A DNA stretch of 64,000 nucleotides from Streptomyces aidingensis (GCF_900112355.1 NZ_FOLM01000003.1:316274-380273); one strand, 5' to 3'; positions 17,586-29,562 are shown, counted from the stretch's first letter. Notes: generated by a model from the sequence alone, not told the origin. Translations and numbers: made by a program.

Positions 17586-19364
17586 ATGGCCGAGGCCGCC
17601 GACCAGGACCACGGAGCGGAGCACGGCGCCCAGCGGCCGGCGGCGCTGCCGCAGCTCCGGCTGGACCAGTTGCTGGACGAACTCCAGCTCCGGCTGGACG
17701 CCGCCCGCCACACCCAGAACCGCATGCACAGCCTGCTGGAGGCGGTGCTCAGCGTCGGCCGCGAGCTGGAGCTGGACCAGGTGCTGCGCCGCATCGTGGA
17801 GGCCGCCACCACCCTGACCGACGCCCGCTACGGCGCGCTCGGGGTGATCGGCGAGAACAACCGGATCGCCACATTCCTCACCGTCGGCATCTCCGACGAG
17901 CTGGCCCGCGAGATCGGCCCCTATCCCTCCGGGCACGGCATTCTCGGCGAGCTGATCCGCCATCCGCACCCGCTGCGCCTGCCCGACCTGGGCAGGCATC
18001 CGGCCAGCTACGGCTTCCCCGCGCACCATCCGCCGATGCACACCTTCGTGGGCGTGCCCATCCGGGTGCGCGACGAGGTGTTCGGCAACCTCTACCTGAC
18101 CGAGAAGCGCGGCGGCGCCGAGTTCGACGCCGACGACGAGGCGGTGCTCACCACCCTGTCGGTGGCGGCCGGCGTGGCCATCGACAACGCCCGCCTGTAC
18201 CGGGAGAGCCGGCGCCGCGAGCAGTGGCTGGAGGCCATCGGCGAGATCGTGCGGACACTGCTCTCCGGCGCGTCCGCGGCCGATGTGCTGGGCCTGATCG
18301 CCCGCCGGGCCATGGAGGTCGCCGAGGCGGACTCGGCCTGTGTGCTGCTGCCCACCGCCGACGGCTCCGCGCTGCGGGTGGAGGTGGCCGAGGGCACGGA
18401 CGCCCGGATGCTGTCCGGGCTGCGGGTCCCGATGGACGACGCGCTGGCCGGCGCCGCGGCCCGTACCGGCGAGCCCGGGGTCACCGTGGACATCCGCTCC
18501 GATCCCGGCGCCTACGGCTTCCGCGGCCTGTCGGAGCCGCAGGGACCGGTGGTGGCCGTGCCGCTGCTCTCCCCGCACGAGGCGGCGCGCGGCGCGCTGC
18601 GGCTGGCCCGCCGGGCCGAGCGGCCGGGCTTCGACCACATCGAGGTGGGCCTGCTGTCCGGCTTCGCCGCGCAGGCCGCGCTGGCGCTGGAAGTGGCCCG
18701 GCACCGCACCGAGTCGGAGCAGATCAAGCTGCTCCAGGACCGTGACCGGATCGCCCGCGACCTGCACGACCTGGCGATTCAGCGGCTGTTCGCCACCGGC
18801 ATGACACTGCAGAGCGCCGGCCGGCTGATCGACCGCCCGGAGGCGGCCGACCGGGTCAGCCGGGCGGTGGACGACCTGGACGAGACCATCAAGATCATCC
18901 GTTCGACGATCTTCGCGCTGCGCACCTCCGGCGACAGCGCCGGCGAGCGCGGTCTGCGCCGCCGGCTGACCAAGGTGGTGAGTTCCGCCTCCGAGGTGCT
19001 CGGCTTCGCCCCCTCGCTGCGCATGGAGGGGCCGGTGGACACCGATGTCACCGAGGAGATCGCCGACCATGTGGAGGCGGTGACCGCCGAGGCGCTGAGC
19101 AATGTGGCCCGGCACGCGCACGCGCGGCGCGCCGATGTCGTCCTGACCGTGGCCACCGAGGTGGAGCTGACGGTGACCGACGACGGGGTGGGCGTGGGCA
19201 AGCCGGCACGCACCGGCGGGCTGTCCAACATGCGCTCGCGCGCCGAGCAGCTCGGCGGCGGCTTCGAGGTGGGCCCGGCCGGCGAGGAGAACGGCGAACC
19301 GACGGGCTCCCGTCTCCTCTGGCGGGTCCCGCTCCCCGAGCACGCGGAGCAGCCCGGGGACTGA
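17586..19364 (+). CDS. Double-GAF sensor histidine kinase (DevS/OsdK-like)
   Basis: A 592-residue cytosolic sensor kinase. Two GAF domains (about residues 60-210 and 228-378) precede a HisKA_3 dimerisation/phospho-acceptor helix, DRDRIARDLHDLAIQRLFATG, with the phospho-His near 391, and an HATPase domain with SNVARHAHA and DDGVGVGK. The first GAF contains GFPAHHPPMHTFVGVPIRV, the region that in mycobacterial DevS/DosS holds the haem-ligating histidine. Whether haem binds here is an inference from that similarity. GGAGG lies just before ATG 17586. The obvious partner is the response regulator at 15,194-15,886. Confidence 0.93.
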   Translation: MAEAADQDHGAEHGAQRPAALPQLRLDQLLDELQLRLDAARHTQNRMHSLLEAVLSVGRELELDQVLRRIVEAATTLTDARYGALGVIGENNRIATFLTVGISDELAREIGPYPSGHGILGELIRHPHPLRLPDLGRHPASYGFPAHHPPMHTFVGVPIRVRDEVFGNLYLTEKRGGAEFDADDEAVLTTLSVAAGVAIDNARLYRESRRREQWLEAIGEIVRTLLSGASAADVLGLIARRAMEVAEADSACVLLPTADGSALRVEVAEGTDARMLSGLRVPMDDALAGAAARTGEPGVTVDIRSDPGAYGFRGLSEPQGPVVAVPLLSPHEAARGALRLARRAERPGFDHIEVGLLSGFAAQAALALEVARHRTESEQIKLLQDRDRIARDLHDLAIQRLFATGMTLQSAGRLIDRPEAADRVSRAVDDLDETIKIIRSTIFALRTSGDSAGERGLRRRLTKVVSSASEVLGFAPSLRMEGPVDTDVTEEIADHVEAVTAEALSNVARHAHARRADVVLTVATEVELTVTDDGVGVGKPARTGGLSNMRSRAEQLGGGFEVGPAGEENGEPTGSRLLWRVPLPEHAEQPGD

Positions 19365-19397
19365 GCCGGTGCCCCGGCCCGGGGACGGCGGGCGGGC

Positions 19398-20081
19398 TCA
19401 GCGCTCGGGGCCGCTGGGGCCGGTCTGCCAGTGCGAGCCCACGCTGGCCCACTCGAACTCCCACTCCAGTTCGCGCCGCCGGTTGAGCGCGGCCAGTGCC
19501 GCGTGCCGCGCCAGCAGCACCGCCAGCGCCCAGCAGCCCGCCACGAAGGCCGCGGCGATCAGCGCCTGCACCGCGGTCTCGGTGGGGGTGGGCGGCTCCT
19601 CGACCAGCCGGCCGCTGTCGTCGGTCCAGACCGTGATCTCGCTGCCCGCCGCCGCGTCCGCCGGTACCAGCGTCTCCTGGCTTCGGGTGCCGCCCTCCGG
19701 CGCGGTCCACTCGATCACCGCGATGCCGTCCGTCCGCGGCGCGTCCCCGGTGTCCGGGCGGTCCGCGCCGCCGTCGGTACCGCTGTCCCCGGCGTCGTCC
19801 TGCTGCTCCGGGCCCGGCTGCACCTCGGCGGTCACCTGGTGCCGCTCGTAGCGCAGGGCGGTGAGGTCCTGGTGCACCGCGAGCCCGGTCAGCGCGCCGG
19901 ACACGGCCACACCCAGCACCAGCGAGACGGTCAGGCCCAGCCGCAGCCATGCCTCCAGCAGATCGCTGCGGCGCCGCAGCGGATTCCGCCGCCAGCGCCA
20001 GAACGTGCGTCTGCGCACCCGGGGCGTCCCGTTCTCCGCAGGTCCGGCGTTGCCGGCGTTGCCGGCGTTCCTGGCACTCAT
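19398..20081 (-). CDS. Rv1733c-like two-helix membrane protein
   Basis: A 227-residue membrane protein with a basic cytoplasmic N-terminus (VRRRTFWRWRRNPLRRRSD), a first helix at about 50-75 (LGLTVSLVLGVAVSGALTG), an outside loop rich in acidic residues, a second helix near 170-195 (LIAAAFVAGCWALAVLLA), and a cytoplasmic tail ending in EWEFEW. The arrangement and the RRNPLRRRSDLLEAW block match the Rv1733c family, whose M. tuberculosis founder is a DosR-regulated dormancy antigen. Its position beside a DevRS-type system fits. GGGAG precedes ATG 20081. Molecular function is unknown. Confidence 0.8.
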   Translation of the reverse strand: MSARNAGNAGNAGPAENGTPRVRRRTFWRWRRNPLRRRSDLLEAWLRLGLTVSLVLGVAVSGALTGLAVHQDLTALRYERHQVTAEVQPGPEQQDDAGDSGTDGGADRPDTGDAPRTDGIAVIEWTAPEGGTRSQETLVPADAAAGSEITVWTDDSGRLVEEPPTPTETAVQALIAAAFVAGCWALAVLLARHAALAALNRRRELEWEFEWASVGSHWQTGPSGPER

Positions 20082-20301
20082 GACCGCTCCCCAGACTGCC
20101 CGGCTCTCCTCGGAAGCCGGACGCTTGCCGTCAGCGTCCGCCTCCGGGTACCCAGCCCGGCAGGGGCCACAAGTCCCGTCCCGGGCCCGGCCGGCCCCGC
20201 CCGCCGGGACGCGGCAGAACCGGAGGTGTGCACTCGGAACTGCGCAGCCCGTCGCCGCGTCCCCTCCGGCACAGCCCTGTCCCGGACCGCTTGGAGGGCC
20301 G

Positions 20302-23109
20302 GTGAGCGACACCCCGCCGGAGCAGCAGGCCCGGCCGCCCGGGCGGCTCCGGATGAGCCGCCGGGAGGAAGAGACCTACCGCGCCTCGGTGAAGACGTGC
20401 CTGGCCGCGCCGCACATCGCCCGGCGGCTGGAGAAGCGGCCGGGGGTGACGGCCGCGGCGGTGCGCGAGGCCATGCGGACCGCGGCCAACACCGAACGGG
20501 CGCTGGCCCCCTGCGCGGACACCCAGCGGCTGTACCGTGCGGCCCGGCGCCGGCTGAGGGCCATGCTCCGGCTCAGGAGCCGCCGGCTGGCGGCCGGGGT
20601 CTGGGACCGCTGGCTCTCGGCGCTGCTGCTGCTGGCCGTGGCGGCGGTGCTGTCGGCCGTCTTCGGCGCGGGCCTGTTACAGCGCCTGGCGCTGCTGCCG
20701 CCGGCCGTGGCGGCGGCCGGTGCGGTCGGATGGCGGCCCGCCTCCCGGGCCCGGGTGGGCAATCTGGTGGCGGCCCTGGCGTTCACGGTGCGGGCGTCGG
20801 CCGCGCAGACCGAACAGGCGGCGCTGGCCAAGAAGTGGGCGCGGGAGCTGGAGAAGTCCGGCACCGGCCCCATGGTCGAGCGGGTGGTGCAGGCACTGCT
20901 CGGCGACGACCCGGACTCCCTGCTGCTGCCCGACAGCTATGAAGGGCTGCGCTCGCCCCGCGGTCCGGCCTATGTGGTCAGCAGTCAGGCGTCGCGCCGG
21001 CTCCGGCGCAAGATCGAGCAGATCGAGGGCGGCACCATCGCCGTGTGCGGTCCGCGCGGCGCCGGCAAGACCACGCTGCTGGAGGACTGCGCGCGGGAGG
21101 CGGACTTCTCGGTGGTGGCGCAGGCACCGGCCAGCTACACCCCGCACGAGTTCGTGATCTCGCTCTTCGTCCGGCTGTGCGCGGGCTATCTCCGCAAGGA
21201 GGGGCACGCGGTGCCCGACATCGCCCGGCTGCCGGCCTGGCGGCGGCTGCTGATCCGGGTGCGGCGCCCGCTGCGGCGCCGGGCACGGGCGCTGCTGTTC
21301 GCCGTGCCGGCGGCGGGGCTGGTCCTGCTCGGCACCTATGCGGCGGCCCGGTCGCTGGTGCTCGGTCTGCGTACCGATGTGGAGTCCCGCACCGCGCAGG
21401 CGCTGGACTGGACCTCGGAGTGGCTGACCCGCACCTGGGAGGGCGGCAGCGCCGGGGCGGCGCTGCTCGTCACCCTGGCCGGACTGGCGGTCTGGTTCGC
21501 GGGCGGCTTCGCCGAGGCGGTGCGCGGCGTGGTGCTGCTGGCCCGCGCGGTGACCGCCCTGCTGGGTGTGGCCCTGATGGCGGTGGCGGTGGTCACCGTC
21601 GTCCTCGATCCGGAGATCCGGCACCACGCGGCCCGGGCCGGCAGCACGGTGGAGGTGGCCGGCTTCGTCCTGGTCCTCGTCGCCTGGAGCGTCGCGGTGG
21701 CCTGGCTGGCCCGGGTGCGGCGCCGGGACGGCACGCTGAAGGCCGTTGTGCGGCGCCTGAACGCCCTCATGGACGATGACGACGCCGTCATGATTCTGGT
21801 GGTGCTGGTGGTGGTGTCGGCTGTCGCCGGGGTCGGCAGCGAGCCGGCCCGGGCGGCGCTGGCCGACCCGGAGAATCCGCTCCGGCTGATGGCCCTGGTC
21901 CTGGGCGCGGTGCTGATCCGGCTGAGCGTGTGGCGGCCGTCGCCCGCGGAGCCGGAGCTGGTCACCGAGTGCCGCGCCATGATCTACCGGCTGAAGACGG
22001 TGCAGAGCCGCACCACGACACTGGGCGGAGCCGCGCCGCAGCTGCTTGGCCTGTCCGCGTCCGAGGCGGCGTCCTTCTCCACGGTGCCGCCGGCCTATCC
22101 GGAGGTGGTCGCCGACTTCCGTGATCTGCTCACCCGGATCGCGGAGGACCTGCACCACCGGGGCCGGCGGGTGCTGATCGCCATCGACGAGGTGGACCGG
22201 CTGGGCAGCTCCGCCCAGGCGCTGGCGTTCCTCGGCGAGATCAAGGCGATCCTCGGCGTGCCCCGGGTGCACTACCTGATCTCGGTCGCCGAGGACGTGG
22301 GGGCCGCCTTCGTGCGCCGGGGCCTGCCGCACCGGGATGTCACCGACAGCTCCCTGGACGATGTCGCCCATGTGTACCCCTGCCGGCTGGGCGAGTCCAA
22401 GGAGGTGCTGGCCAAGCGCGCCCCCGGGCTGTCCGAGCCCTATGTGCTGCTGGCACACACCCTCTCCGGCGGCCTGCCCCGGGACCTGATCCGCTACAGC
22501 CGCCGGATGCTGGAGATGCAGGACCGGACCAAGTCCGTCGAGCTCACCGACATCGCCCGGCAGCTGATCACCGAAGAACTGTTCGAGACCCTCTCCGGCT
22601 TCCGCACCCTGCTGGGCAACGAGCGGTGGAGCCGGGAGAACAGCGCGGTGCTGCTCTCCCTGCGCAACCTCACGGCGCTGCTGGGGGCACCGGCCGGTGC
22701 CGGCACGGTCTCCGACGTGCGCCGGGCCCTGGGGGACTTCGCCCTGCGGACGGCACCGGCGCAGTCCGGCTCCGAGACCGCCTCGGCGCTGCTGGACGAG
22801 GCCTCCGCCTACACCTATTTCTCGCTCACCCTGCTGGAGATCTTCGGCCTGCCGGGGTTCGACCGCCGCCGCGCCGCGGCCGGGTACCGGGACGGTTTCC
22901 AGCTGCTGGCGGAGGCACGCGGGGAACTCGCGGTGTCCCCGCACAGCACCCGGCCGCTGATCGACGAGGTGCGCGGGGCCTGGGGGCTGCCCGTCCGGCC
23001 GGCGCAGGGTGCCGCGCCGCCCGCCCCGCGGCCGGGGGTCAGCCGTGGGCGGCAGGCAGACGGAAACGGCGCCGGGGAAGCGGCGGGAAGCGGCGGGGCT
23101 GCCGGGTGA
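20302..23109 (+). CDS. Membrane P-loop ATPase with KAP-like layout
   Basis: A 935-residue protein. An N-terminal helical domain leads to two membrane helices (about residues 104-145). Walker A is GPRGAGKTTLL near 250, and Walker B is VLIAIDEVDRLG near 623. Between them lie about 370 residues with roughly six membrane helices (for example LFAVPAAGLVLLGTYAA, LLVTLAGLAVWFAGG and VMILVVLVVVSAVAGVG). Membrane segments inserted inside the P-loop domain are the signature of KAP NTPases. A conserved helical C-terminal half follows, ending in a low-complexity tail. GTG 20302 follows GGAGG. Function is unknown; KAP proteins are suspected in membrane-associated signalling or phage defence. Confidence 0.75.
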   Translation: MSDTPPEQQARPPGRLRMSRREEETYRASVKTCLAAPHIARRLEKRPGVTAAAVREAMRTAANTERALAPCADTQRLYRAARRRLRAMLRLRSRRLAAGVWDRWLSALLLLAVAAVLSAVFGAGLLQRLALLPPAVAAAGAVGWRPASRARVGNLVAALAFTVRASAAQTEQAALAKKWARELEKSGTGPMVERVVQALLGDDPDSLLLPDSYEGLRSPRGPAYVVSSQASRRLRRKIEQIEGGTIAVCGPRGAGKTTLLEDCAREADFSVVAQAPASYTPHEFVISLFVRLCAGYLRKEGHAVPDIARLPAWRRLLIRVRRPLRRRARALLFAVPAAGLVLLGTYAAARSLVLGLRTDVESRTAQALDWTSEWLTRTWEGGSAGAALLVTLAGLAVWFAGGFAEAVRGVVLLARAVTALLGVALMAVAVVTVVLDPEIRHHAARAGSTVEVAGFVLVLVAWSVAVAWLARVRRRDGTLKAVVRRLNALMDDDDAVMILVVLVVVSAVAGVGSEPARAALADPENPLRLMALVLGAVLIRLSVWRPSPAEPELVTECRAMIYRLKTVQSRTTTLGGAAPQLLGLSASEAASFSTVPPAYPEVVADFRDLLTRIAEDLHHRGRRVLIAIDEVDRLGSSAQALAFLGEIKAILGVPRVHYLISVAEDVGAAFVRRGLPHRDVTDSSLDDVAHVYPCRLGESKEVLAKRAPGLSEPYVLLAHTLSGGLPRDLIRYSRRMLEMQDRTKSVELTDIARQLITEELFETLSGFRTLLGNERWSRENSAVLLSLRNLTALLGAPAGAGTVSDVRRALGDFALRTAPAQSGSETASALLDEASAYTYFSLTLLEIFGLPGFDRRRAAAGYRDGFQLLAEARGELAVSPHSTRPLIDEVRGAWGLPVRPAQGAAPPAPRPGVSRGRQADGNGAGEAAGSGGAAG

Positions 23110-23665
23110 TCCGCCCGTCCGCGGGCTCCAGCCCGATGTCGGCGGAGTCGGTGCTGCCGGTCAGCAGCTCGTACAGGCGCTGGACATCGTCCGGCAGGTC
23201 CCGCCGCCAGGCCATCGTCACCACGGGCCAGAACAGCAGCAGGCCCCCGGTCAGCCAGGAGGTCACCTGCACCTCCACCCGGCAGCCGGTCCGGTGCGGC
23301 CCGAGGCGGAAGTCGTAGCGCGGTACCTGGGTGCCCAGCGGGGTCCACATCCGCTGCCCCAGGAAGCCGACCCGCTCGCAGGGCCGGCACACGCAGCGCT
23401 CCAGCCGGTGGTGGCGGTGGCGGCCGGGAAACCGGTACAGCCAGATGTCGCCGGGGTCCGGATCCGCGGCGGCGGCGTCGGTGCACGCGCGGTCGGCGGC
23501 GCCGCTCCCGTGGTCCCGGTCCCCGCCCGGTGCGCACGGCACCGGCGGCGGCAGCACCTCCAGGACGCCGGAGTGCCAGCGGGGCAGATTGCGCGCGTCG
23601 GCGAGGAAGGAGAACACCTCCTCGGCCGGCAACGGCATGGTCACATGGACCCGCACCTGAGGCAT
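23039..23665 (-). CDS. SRPBCC/START-fold protein
   Basis: A 208-residue small-ligand or lipid-binding protein. VRVHVTMPLPAEEVFSFLAD, followed by NLPRWHSGV, is the typical beginning of the polyketide-cyclase/dehydrase (SRPBCC) fold, and YDFRLGPHRTGCRVEVQVTS is its late beta-strand region. An unusual insert of about 25 residues rich in Asp, Ala and Pro interrupts the fold after residue 40, and the tail is strongly basic. GGGAGGT precedes ATG 23665. Its 3' end overlaps the convergent ATPase gene by 71 bp. Confidence 0.8.
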   Translation of the reverse strand: MPQVRVHVTMPLPAEEVFSFLADARNLPRWHSGVLEVLPPPVPCAPGGDRDHGSGAADRACTDAAAADPDPGDIWLYRFPGRHRHHRLERCVCRPCERVGFLGQRMWTPLGTQVPRYDFRLGPHRTGCRVEVQVTSWLTGGLLLFWPVVTMAWRRDLPDDVQRLYELLTGSTDSADIGLEPADGRITRQPRRFPPLPRRRFRLPAAHG

Positions 23666-24103
23666 GCGGCACCTCCCTAGGGCCCGGACCCGCGTCGGCC
23701 GGGCCGGGCTGCCCGCTCCCCGAACCGGGTGTTTACCTCGTCGGGTGGTGTACCTCGTCGTGACCTCCACACTGGGCCCCGGCGCGCCCGCTGTCCTGCC
23801 GTGCTGGGCCGTTCGGGCGACGGCGCGACCCGAACGGGCGGGCTAGGGGCGGCTGAACGTGCGAGGCCCGGGCCGGAAACGGCGGCGGCCGGGGCGGGCC
23901 GTGGCCGCTCCCGTGCGGTTGCCGGATCTTCTCCGCACCCCCGGCCGCGGCCGAACGGGTGTTCCCCGGTGGCCTGCTTCCTCCCGCCGGCCGGCCGCCG
24001 GCCGGGCAATCCCCGGGAGTCCTCTGCGACCGGTGTCAACTTCCGGGCCGCGAACGTACACTGGCCGCACGGTCCGGACCCGCGGCATGCCGAAACGGGG
24101 GGC
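23666..24103. other. Intergenic region between divergent genes
   Basis: 438 bp separating the SRPBCC gene and the lipoprotein gene. No frame with coding character is seen on either strand. It must hold both promoters; no clear operator is apparent by eye. Confidence 0.5.
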
Positions 24104-24976
24104 ATGATGACATTCCGCAGAGCCGGCGGACGGTTACGGCCCCGGGCCGTGGCGGCCGTTGCGCTGTCCCTGCTGCTGACCGCCGCCTGCACCGCAGGCG
24201 CGGACGACGGGGCCCCGGCGGACCCGGAATCGCCCGCCGCGGAGTCCGAACCGGAACCGGAACCGGAGGAAACCGGGGGCGGCGGGCCCGGGGCCGACGG
24301 CGCATACGACTTCGTCCTGGACCCGGCCAAGGCACCGGCCACCGCCGCCGAGGCGGCCGGCCTGGTGGACCGGGTGGCCCCGGCCCCGGAGAACTTCGGC
24401 CCCGGCTATGTGGTCCGCGACCCCGCCGAGGACGACCCCGGCGAGTGGGCGGTACTGGGCGAGGACTGCGTCTGGCGGCGCGCGCCGGTGCCGGACGGCG
24501 TGCTGGCCAGCCTCACCCGCTACACCGAGCTGCCCGCCGCGGACGGCCGGGGCGCCGTCCAGGCGGCCATGGTGATCACCGTGCACCGCGATGTGCGCGG
24601 CGCCCAGTGGGAGATGGCCCGCACCATCGAGGACGCCCAGCGCTGCCCCGAGCAGCAGTTGCGCCAGAACGAGTGGGTGCGGGGCCTGACCTCCATGGGC
24701 CAGGAGCGGGGCACCCTGGGCAACCGGACCACCGAGGACGCGCTCCAGGAGTTCGGCGAGTTCTACCCGGACGCCGCCGGGCCCTACCCGTACCACTGGT
24801 TCCGCATCAGGATCGGGCCGGTCACCGTCGCCTTCTCCGCCAAGGGCGGCGCCGGACGCACCCAGGAGGAGGTGACCGAAGGGCCGCTGAACGCCCTGGT
24901 GGACACCACCACCCGGCTGGAGGCGGAACTCGGCGCGGAAGAGGCCGCCACCGGCGGCGGGGAGGACGACGCGTGA
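24104..24976 (+). CDS. Secreted lipoprotein of unknown function
   Basis: A 290-residue protein with a type II signal peptide: a basic start, ALSLLL, and the lipobox LTAAC near residue 29. It is expected to be anchored to the outer face of the cell membrane. An acidic, Pro/Glu-rich linker follows (PEPEPEET), then a compact domain containing EDCVWRR and EFGEFYPDAAGPYPYHWFRIRIG. The stop codon overlaps the GTG of the first receptor kinase, so the two are translationally coupled. That suggests the lipoprotein works with the kinase's outer binding domain, perhaps as a co-receptor; this is inference. I do not recognise a named domain. Confidence 0.75.
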   Translation: MMTFRRAGGRLRPRAVAAVALSLLLTAACTAGADDGAPADPESPAAESEPEPEPEETGGGGPGADGAYDFVLDPAKAPATAAEAAGLVDRVAPAPENFGPGYVVRDPAEDDPGEWAVLGEDCVWRRAPVPDGVLASLTRYTELPAADGRGAVQAAMVITVHRDVRGAQWEMARTIEDAQRCPEQQLRQNEWVRGLTSMGQERGTLGNRTTEDALQEFGEFYPDAAGPYPYHWFRIRIGPVTVAFSAKGGAGRTQEEVTEGPLNALVDTTTRLEAELGAEEAATGGGEDDA

Positions 24977-27177
24977 CCGAGCCACTGCGCCCGGCGGACC
25001 CCTCGGCGCTGGGCGGCCACCGGCTGCTGGGCAGGCTGGGCGCCGGCGGCATGGGCGTGGTCTACCTGGGCCGCACCGGGGCCGGCGCGCTGGCCGCGGT
25101 CAAGATGATCCAGGCCGACCTCGCGGACGACCCGGAGTTCCGGGCCCGCTTCCGGCGCGAGGTGCAGCACGCCCGCCGGGTGACCAGCGCCTGGGCGGTG
25201 CCGGTCACCGGCGCCGACACCGAGGCGCCCCGCCCCTGGATGGCCACCGCCTTCGTACCGGGCCCCTCGCTGGCCGAGGCGGTCACCCGCTGCGGCCCGC
25301 TGCCGCCGCGCGCCGTGCTGATCCTGGCCCGGATGCTGGCCCGGGCGCTGACCGCCGTGCACGCGGCCGGGCTGGTGCACCGGGACGTCAAGCCGCAGAA
25401 CGTGCTGCTCGGCCCGGACGGCCCCCGGCTGATCGACTTCGGCATCGCCCGCCCCGCCGAGGGCGCCACCACCCTCACCGGTGAGGGAATGGTGCTGGGC
25501 ACCCCCGGCTTCCTCGCCCCGGAGCAGGCCGAGGGCCGCACCGGGGCGACCGGCCCGGCGGCCGATGTCTTCTCCCTCGGCTGCCTGCTCGCCTACGCCG
25601 CCACCGGGCGCCCGCCGTTCGGCACCGGCACCCCCGACGCCCTGCTCTACCGCACCGTGCACGACGAGCCCGACCTGTCCGGACTGGACGGCGCGGAGCA
25701 CGCGCCGCTGGCCGCGCTGCTGCGCCGCTGCCTGGCCAAGGACCCGGCCGCCCGGCCCGCCCCCGAGGCGCTGGACGCGGAGATCACCGAGGACGTGCCG
25801 GACGGCAGCGTGTCCTGGCTGCCCGACGACGTGGTGCGGCTGATGGCGGTCCGCGCGGCCGAACTGCTCGCCCTGCCGGACATCGAGCCCACCGAGATCG
25901 GCACCCCCGCCGGCCCGGCCCGGCCCGGCCGCCGCCGGCTGCTCACCCTGGCCGCGGGCGGCGCGGTGGCCCTGGCGGGCGGCGCGGGCGCGCTGTGGGC
26001 GCTCTCCGGCAGCGGCGACGGCAACAGCGACGGGGCCGGGAACGGCGACGGCGGCCCGGACCCGGCGGCCGGCGGCAGCGGCTCCGGCGGCCCCCGGATC
26101 GCCGTGCATGCCGACCTCTCCGGCCCCGGCCGGGCCGCCGGACAGGCACAGGAGCGCGGCGTCCGGCTGGCGGTGGAGGAGTTCAACGCCCGCCCCGACG
26201 CCCCCTTCACCCTCTCCCTGGTGGTGGAGGACGACGGCGGCGATCCGCAGCGCGCCGCCGAGGCCGCCGCCCGGCTCGCCGGGGACCCGGCCGTGCTGGC
26301 CGTGATCGGGCCCACCCACGACGCCACCGCGCTCACCGCACTGCCGCGCTACGAGGAGGCGCAGCTCGCCATGGTGGCGGTCTCGCCCGGCCGGGACACC
26401 CTGGCCGCCGAGGCGCTGGTGCTGGAGGAGAGCCTGGTGCTGGTCCGTACCCGGCCCAGTGACATCTATCTGTCCGTGCCGCTGGCCACCCTGCTGCTGG
26501 GCTCCCCGGCACCGGGCTATCCCGGCGTGCTCCAGGACCGCGCCCTGGGCATCCAGAGCCAGGTGACCGCCTCCCTGGTGCACACCCTGGTGCGGGACAG
26601 CGGCGGCGTCACCCACCCCCGGGTGGTGCCGCCCGGTGTGCTGGACAACGAGGGCTACGGCACGGTGGTCGCCGAGATGCTGGCGGCCGGCATCGACGCC
26701 CTGGTCTACGCCGGACCGGCCGACGGGGCCGCCGCCGTCGCCCGGGAACTGGCCGCCGCCGGCTTCACCGGCCCCCGGTACGGCATCCAGCCGGTGCTCG
26801 ACCCGGTCTTCCCGGAGCGGGCCGGCGAGGCCGCCGAGGGCTGGACGCTGGTGTCGTCGTTCACCGATCCGGTGGCGCTGCCGGCGGCCGGGGACTTTGT
26901 CGCGGCCCACCGCAAGGCCCACGGGGAGGAGCCCGGACCCTGGGCGGCGGAGGCCTACGACGCGGCCACGCTGGTCGTGCGGGCGCTCGGCTCCGCCCCC
27001 GGCGGACCGCCGGACCGGGCGGAGCTGGCCCCGATGCTGCGCGAGGCGACCCTGGAGGGCATCGCCAAGAGCTATGCCTTCTCCCCGGACGGGTCCTTCG
27101 CGGGCGAGGGCACCTTCCTGTACCGGGTGGAGAACGGCGGCTTCACGTTCCTCGGCCCGGCCGCGGCACCGGCCTGA
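24973..27177 (+). CDS. Ser/Thr protein kinase fused to ABC-type substrate-binding domain (1)
   Basis: A 734-residue receptor-like kinase. The cytoplasmic Hanks-type kinase (about residues 10-270) has the glycine loop RLGAGGMGVVYLGR, the Lys in AAVKMI, HRDVKPQN near 136, DFGIARP near 155 and GTPGFLAPEQ in the activation segment, so it should be active. A membrane helix lies at about 319-343 (LLTLAAGGAVALAGGAGALWAL). From about 374 to the end is a type I periplasmic-binding fold like branched-chain amino-acid binding proteins (RIAVHADLSGPGRAAGQAQERG, VIGPTHDATAL, AEAYDAATLVVRAL). A ligand bound outside would signal to the kinase. The start is GTG, coupled to the lipoprotein gene. Confidence 0.92.
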   Translation: MTEPLRPADPSALGGHRLLGRLGAGGMGVVYLGRTGAGALAAVKMIQADLADDPEFRARFRREVQHARRVTSAWAVPVTGADTEAPRPWMATAFVPGPSLAEAVTRCGPLPPRAVLILARMLARALTAVHAAGLVHRDVKPQNVLLGPDGPRLIDFGIARPAEGATTLTGEGMVLGTPGFLAPEQAEGRTGATGPAADVFSLGCLLAYAATGRPPFGTGTPDALLYRTVHDEPDLSGLDGAEHAPLAALLRRCLAKDPAARPAPEALDAEITEDVPDGSVSWLPDDVVRLMAVRAAELLALPDIEPTEIGTPAGPARPGRRRLLTLAAGGAVALAGGAGALWALSGSGDGNSDGAGNGDGGPDPAAGGSGSGGPRIAVHADLSGPGRAAGQAQERGVRLAVEEFNARPDAPFTLSLVVEDDGGDPQRAAEAAARLAGDPAVLAVIGPTHDATALTALPRYEEAQLAMVAVSPGRDTLAAEALVLEESLVLVRTRPSDIYLSVPLATLLLGSPAPGYPGVLQDRALGIQSQVTASLVHTLVRDSGGVTHPRVVPPGVLDNEGYGTVVAEMLAAGIDALVYAGPADGAAAVARELAAAGFTGPRYGIQPVLDPVFPERAGEAAEGWTLVSSFTDPVALPAAGDFVAAHRKAHGEEPGPWAAEAYDAATLVVRALGSAPGGPPDRAELAPMLREATLEGIAKSYAFSPDGSFAGEGTFLYRVENGGFTFLGPAAAPA

Positions 27178-27229
27178 GCGGCGGCCCCGCCGCCATGACC
27201 GCCCTGCCGCACCGGTGTGAGGAGGCGCG

Positions 27230-29497
<2,268 letters not shown>

Positions 29498-29539
29498 GCC
29501 GCCCGCGGCGGGAACGCGGACGGCGCACGGCGGGGCGGC

Positions 29540-29557
29540 AGCACGGCCGACCGTGCT
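29540..29557 (-). terminator. Hairpin after the CBM2 esterase gene
   Basis: AGCACGG, four bases, then CCGTGCT lies just after the esterase stop codon at 29563 (minus strand) and also between it and the convergent kinase. No T-tract follows, as is common in high-GC terminators. Confidence 0.4.
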
Positions 29558-29562
29558 CCCGC

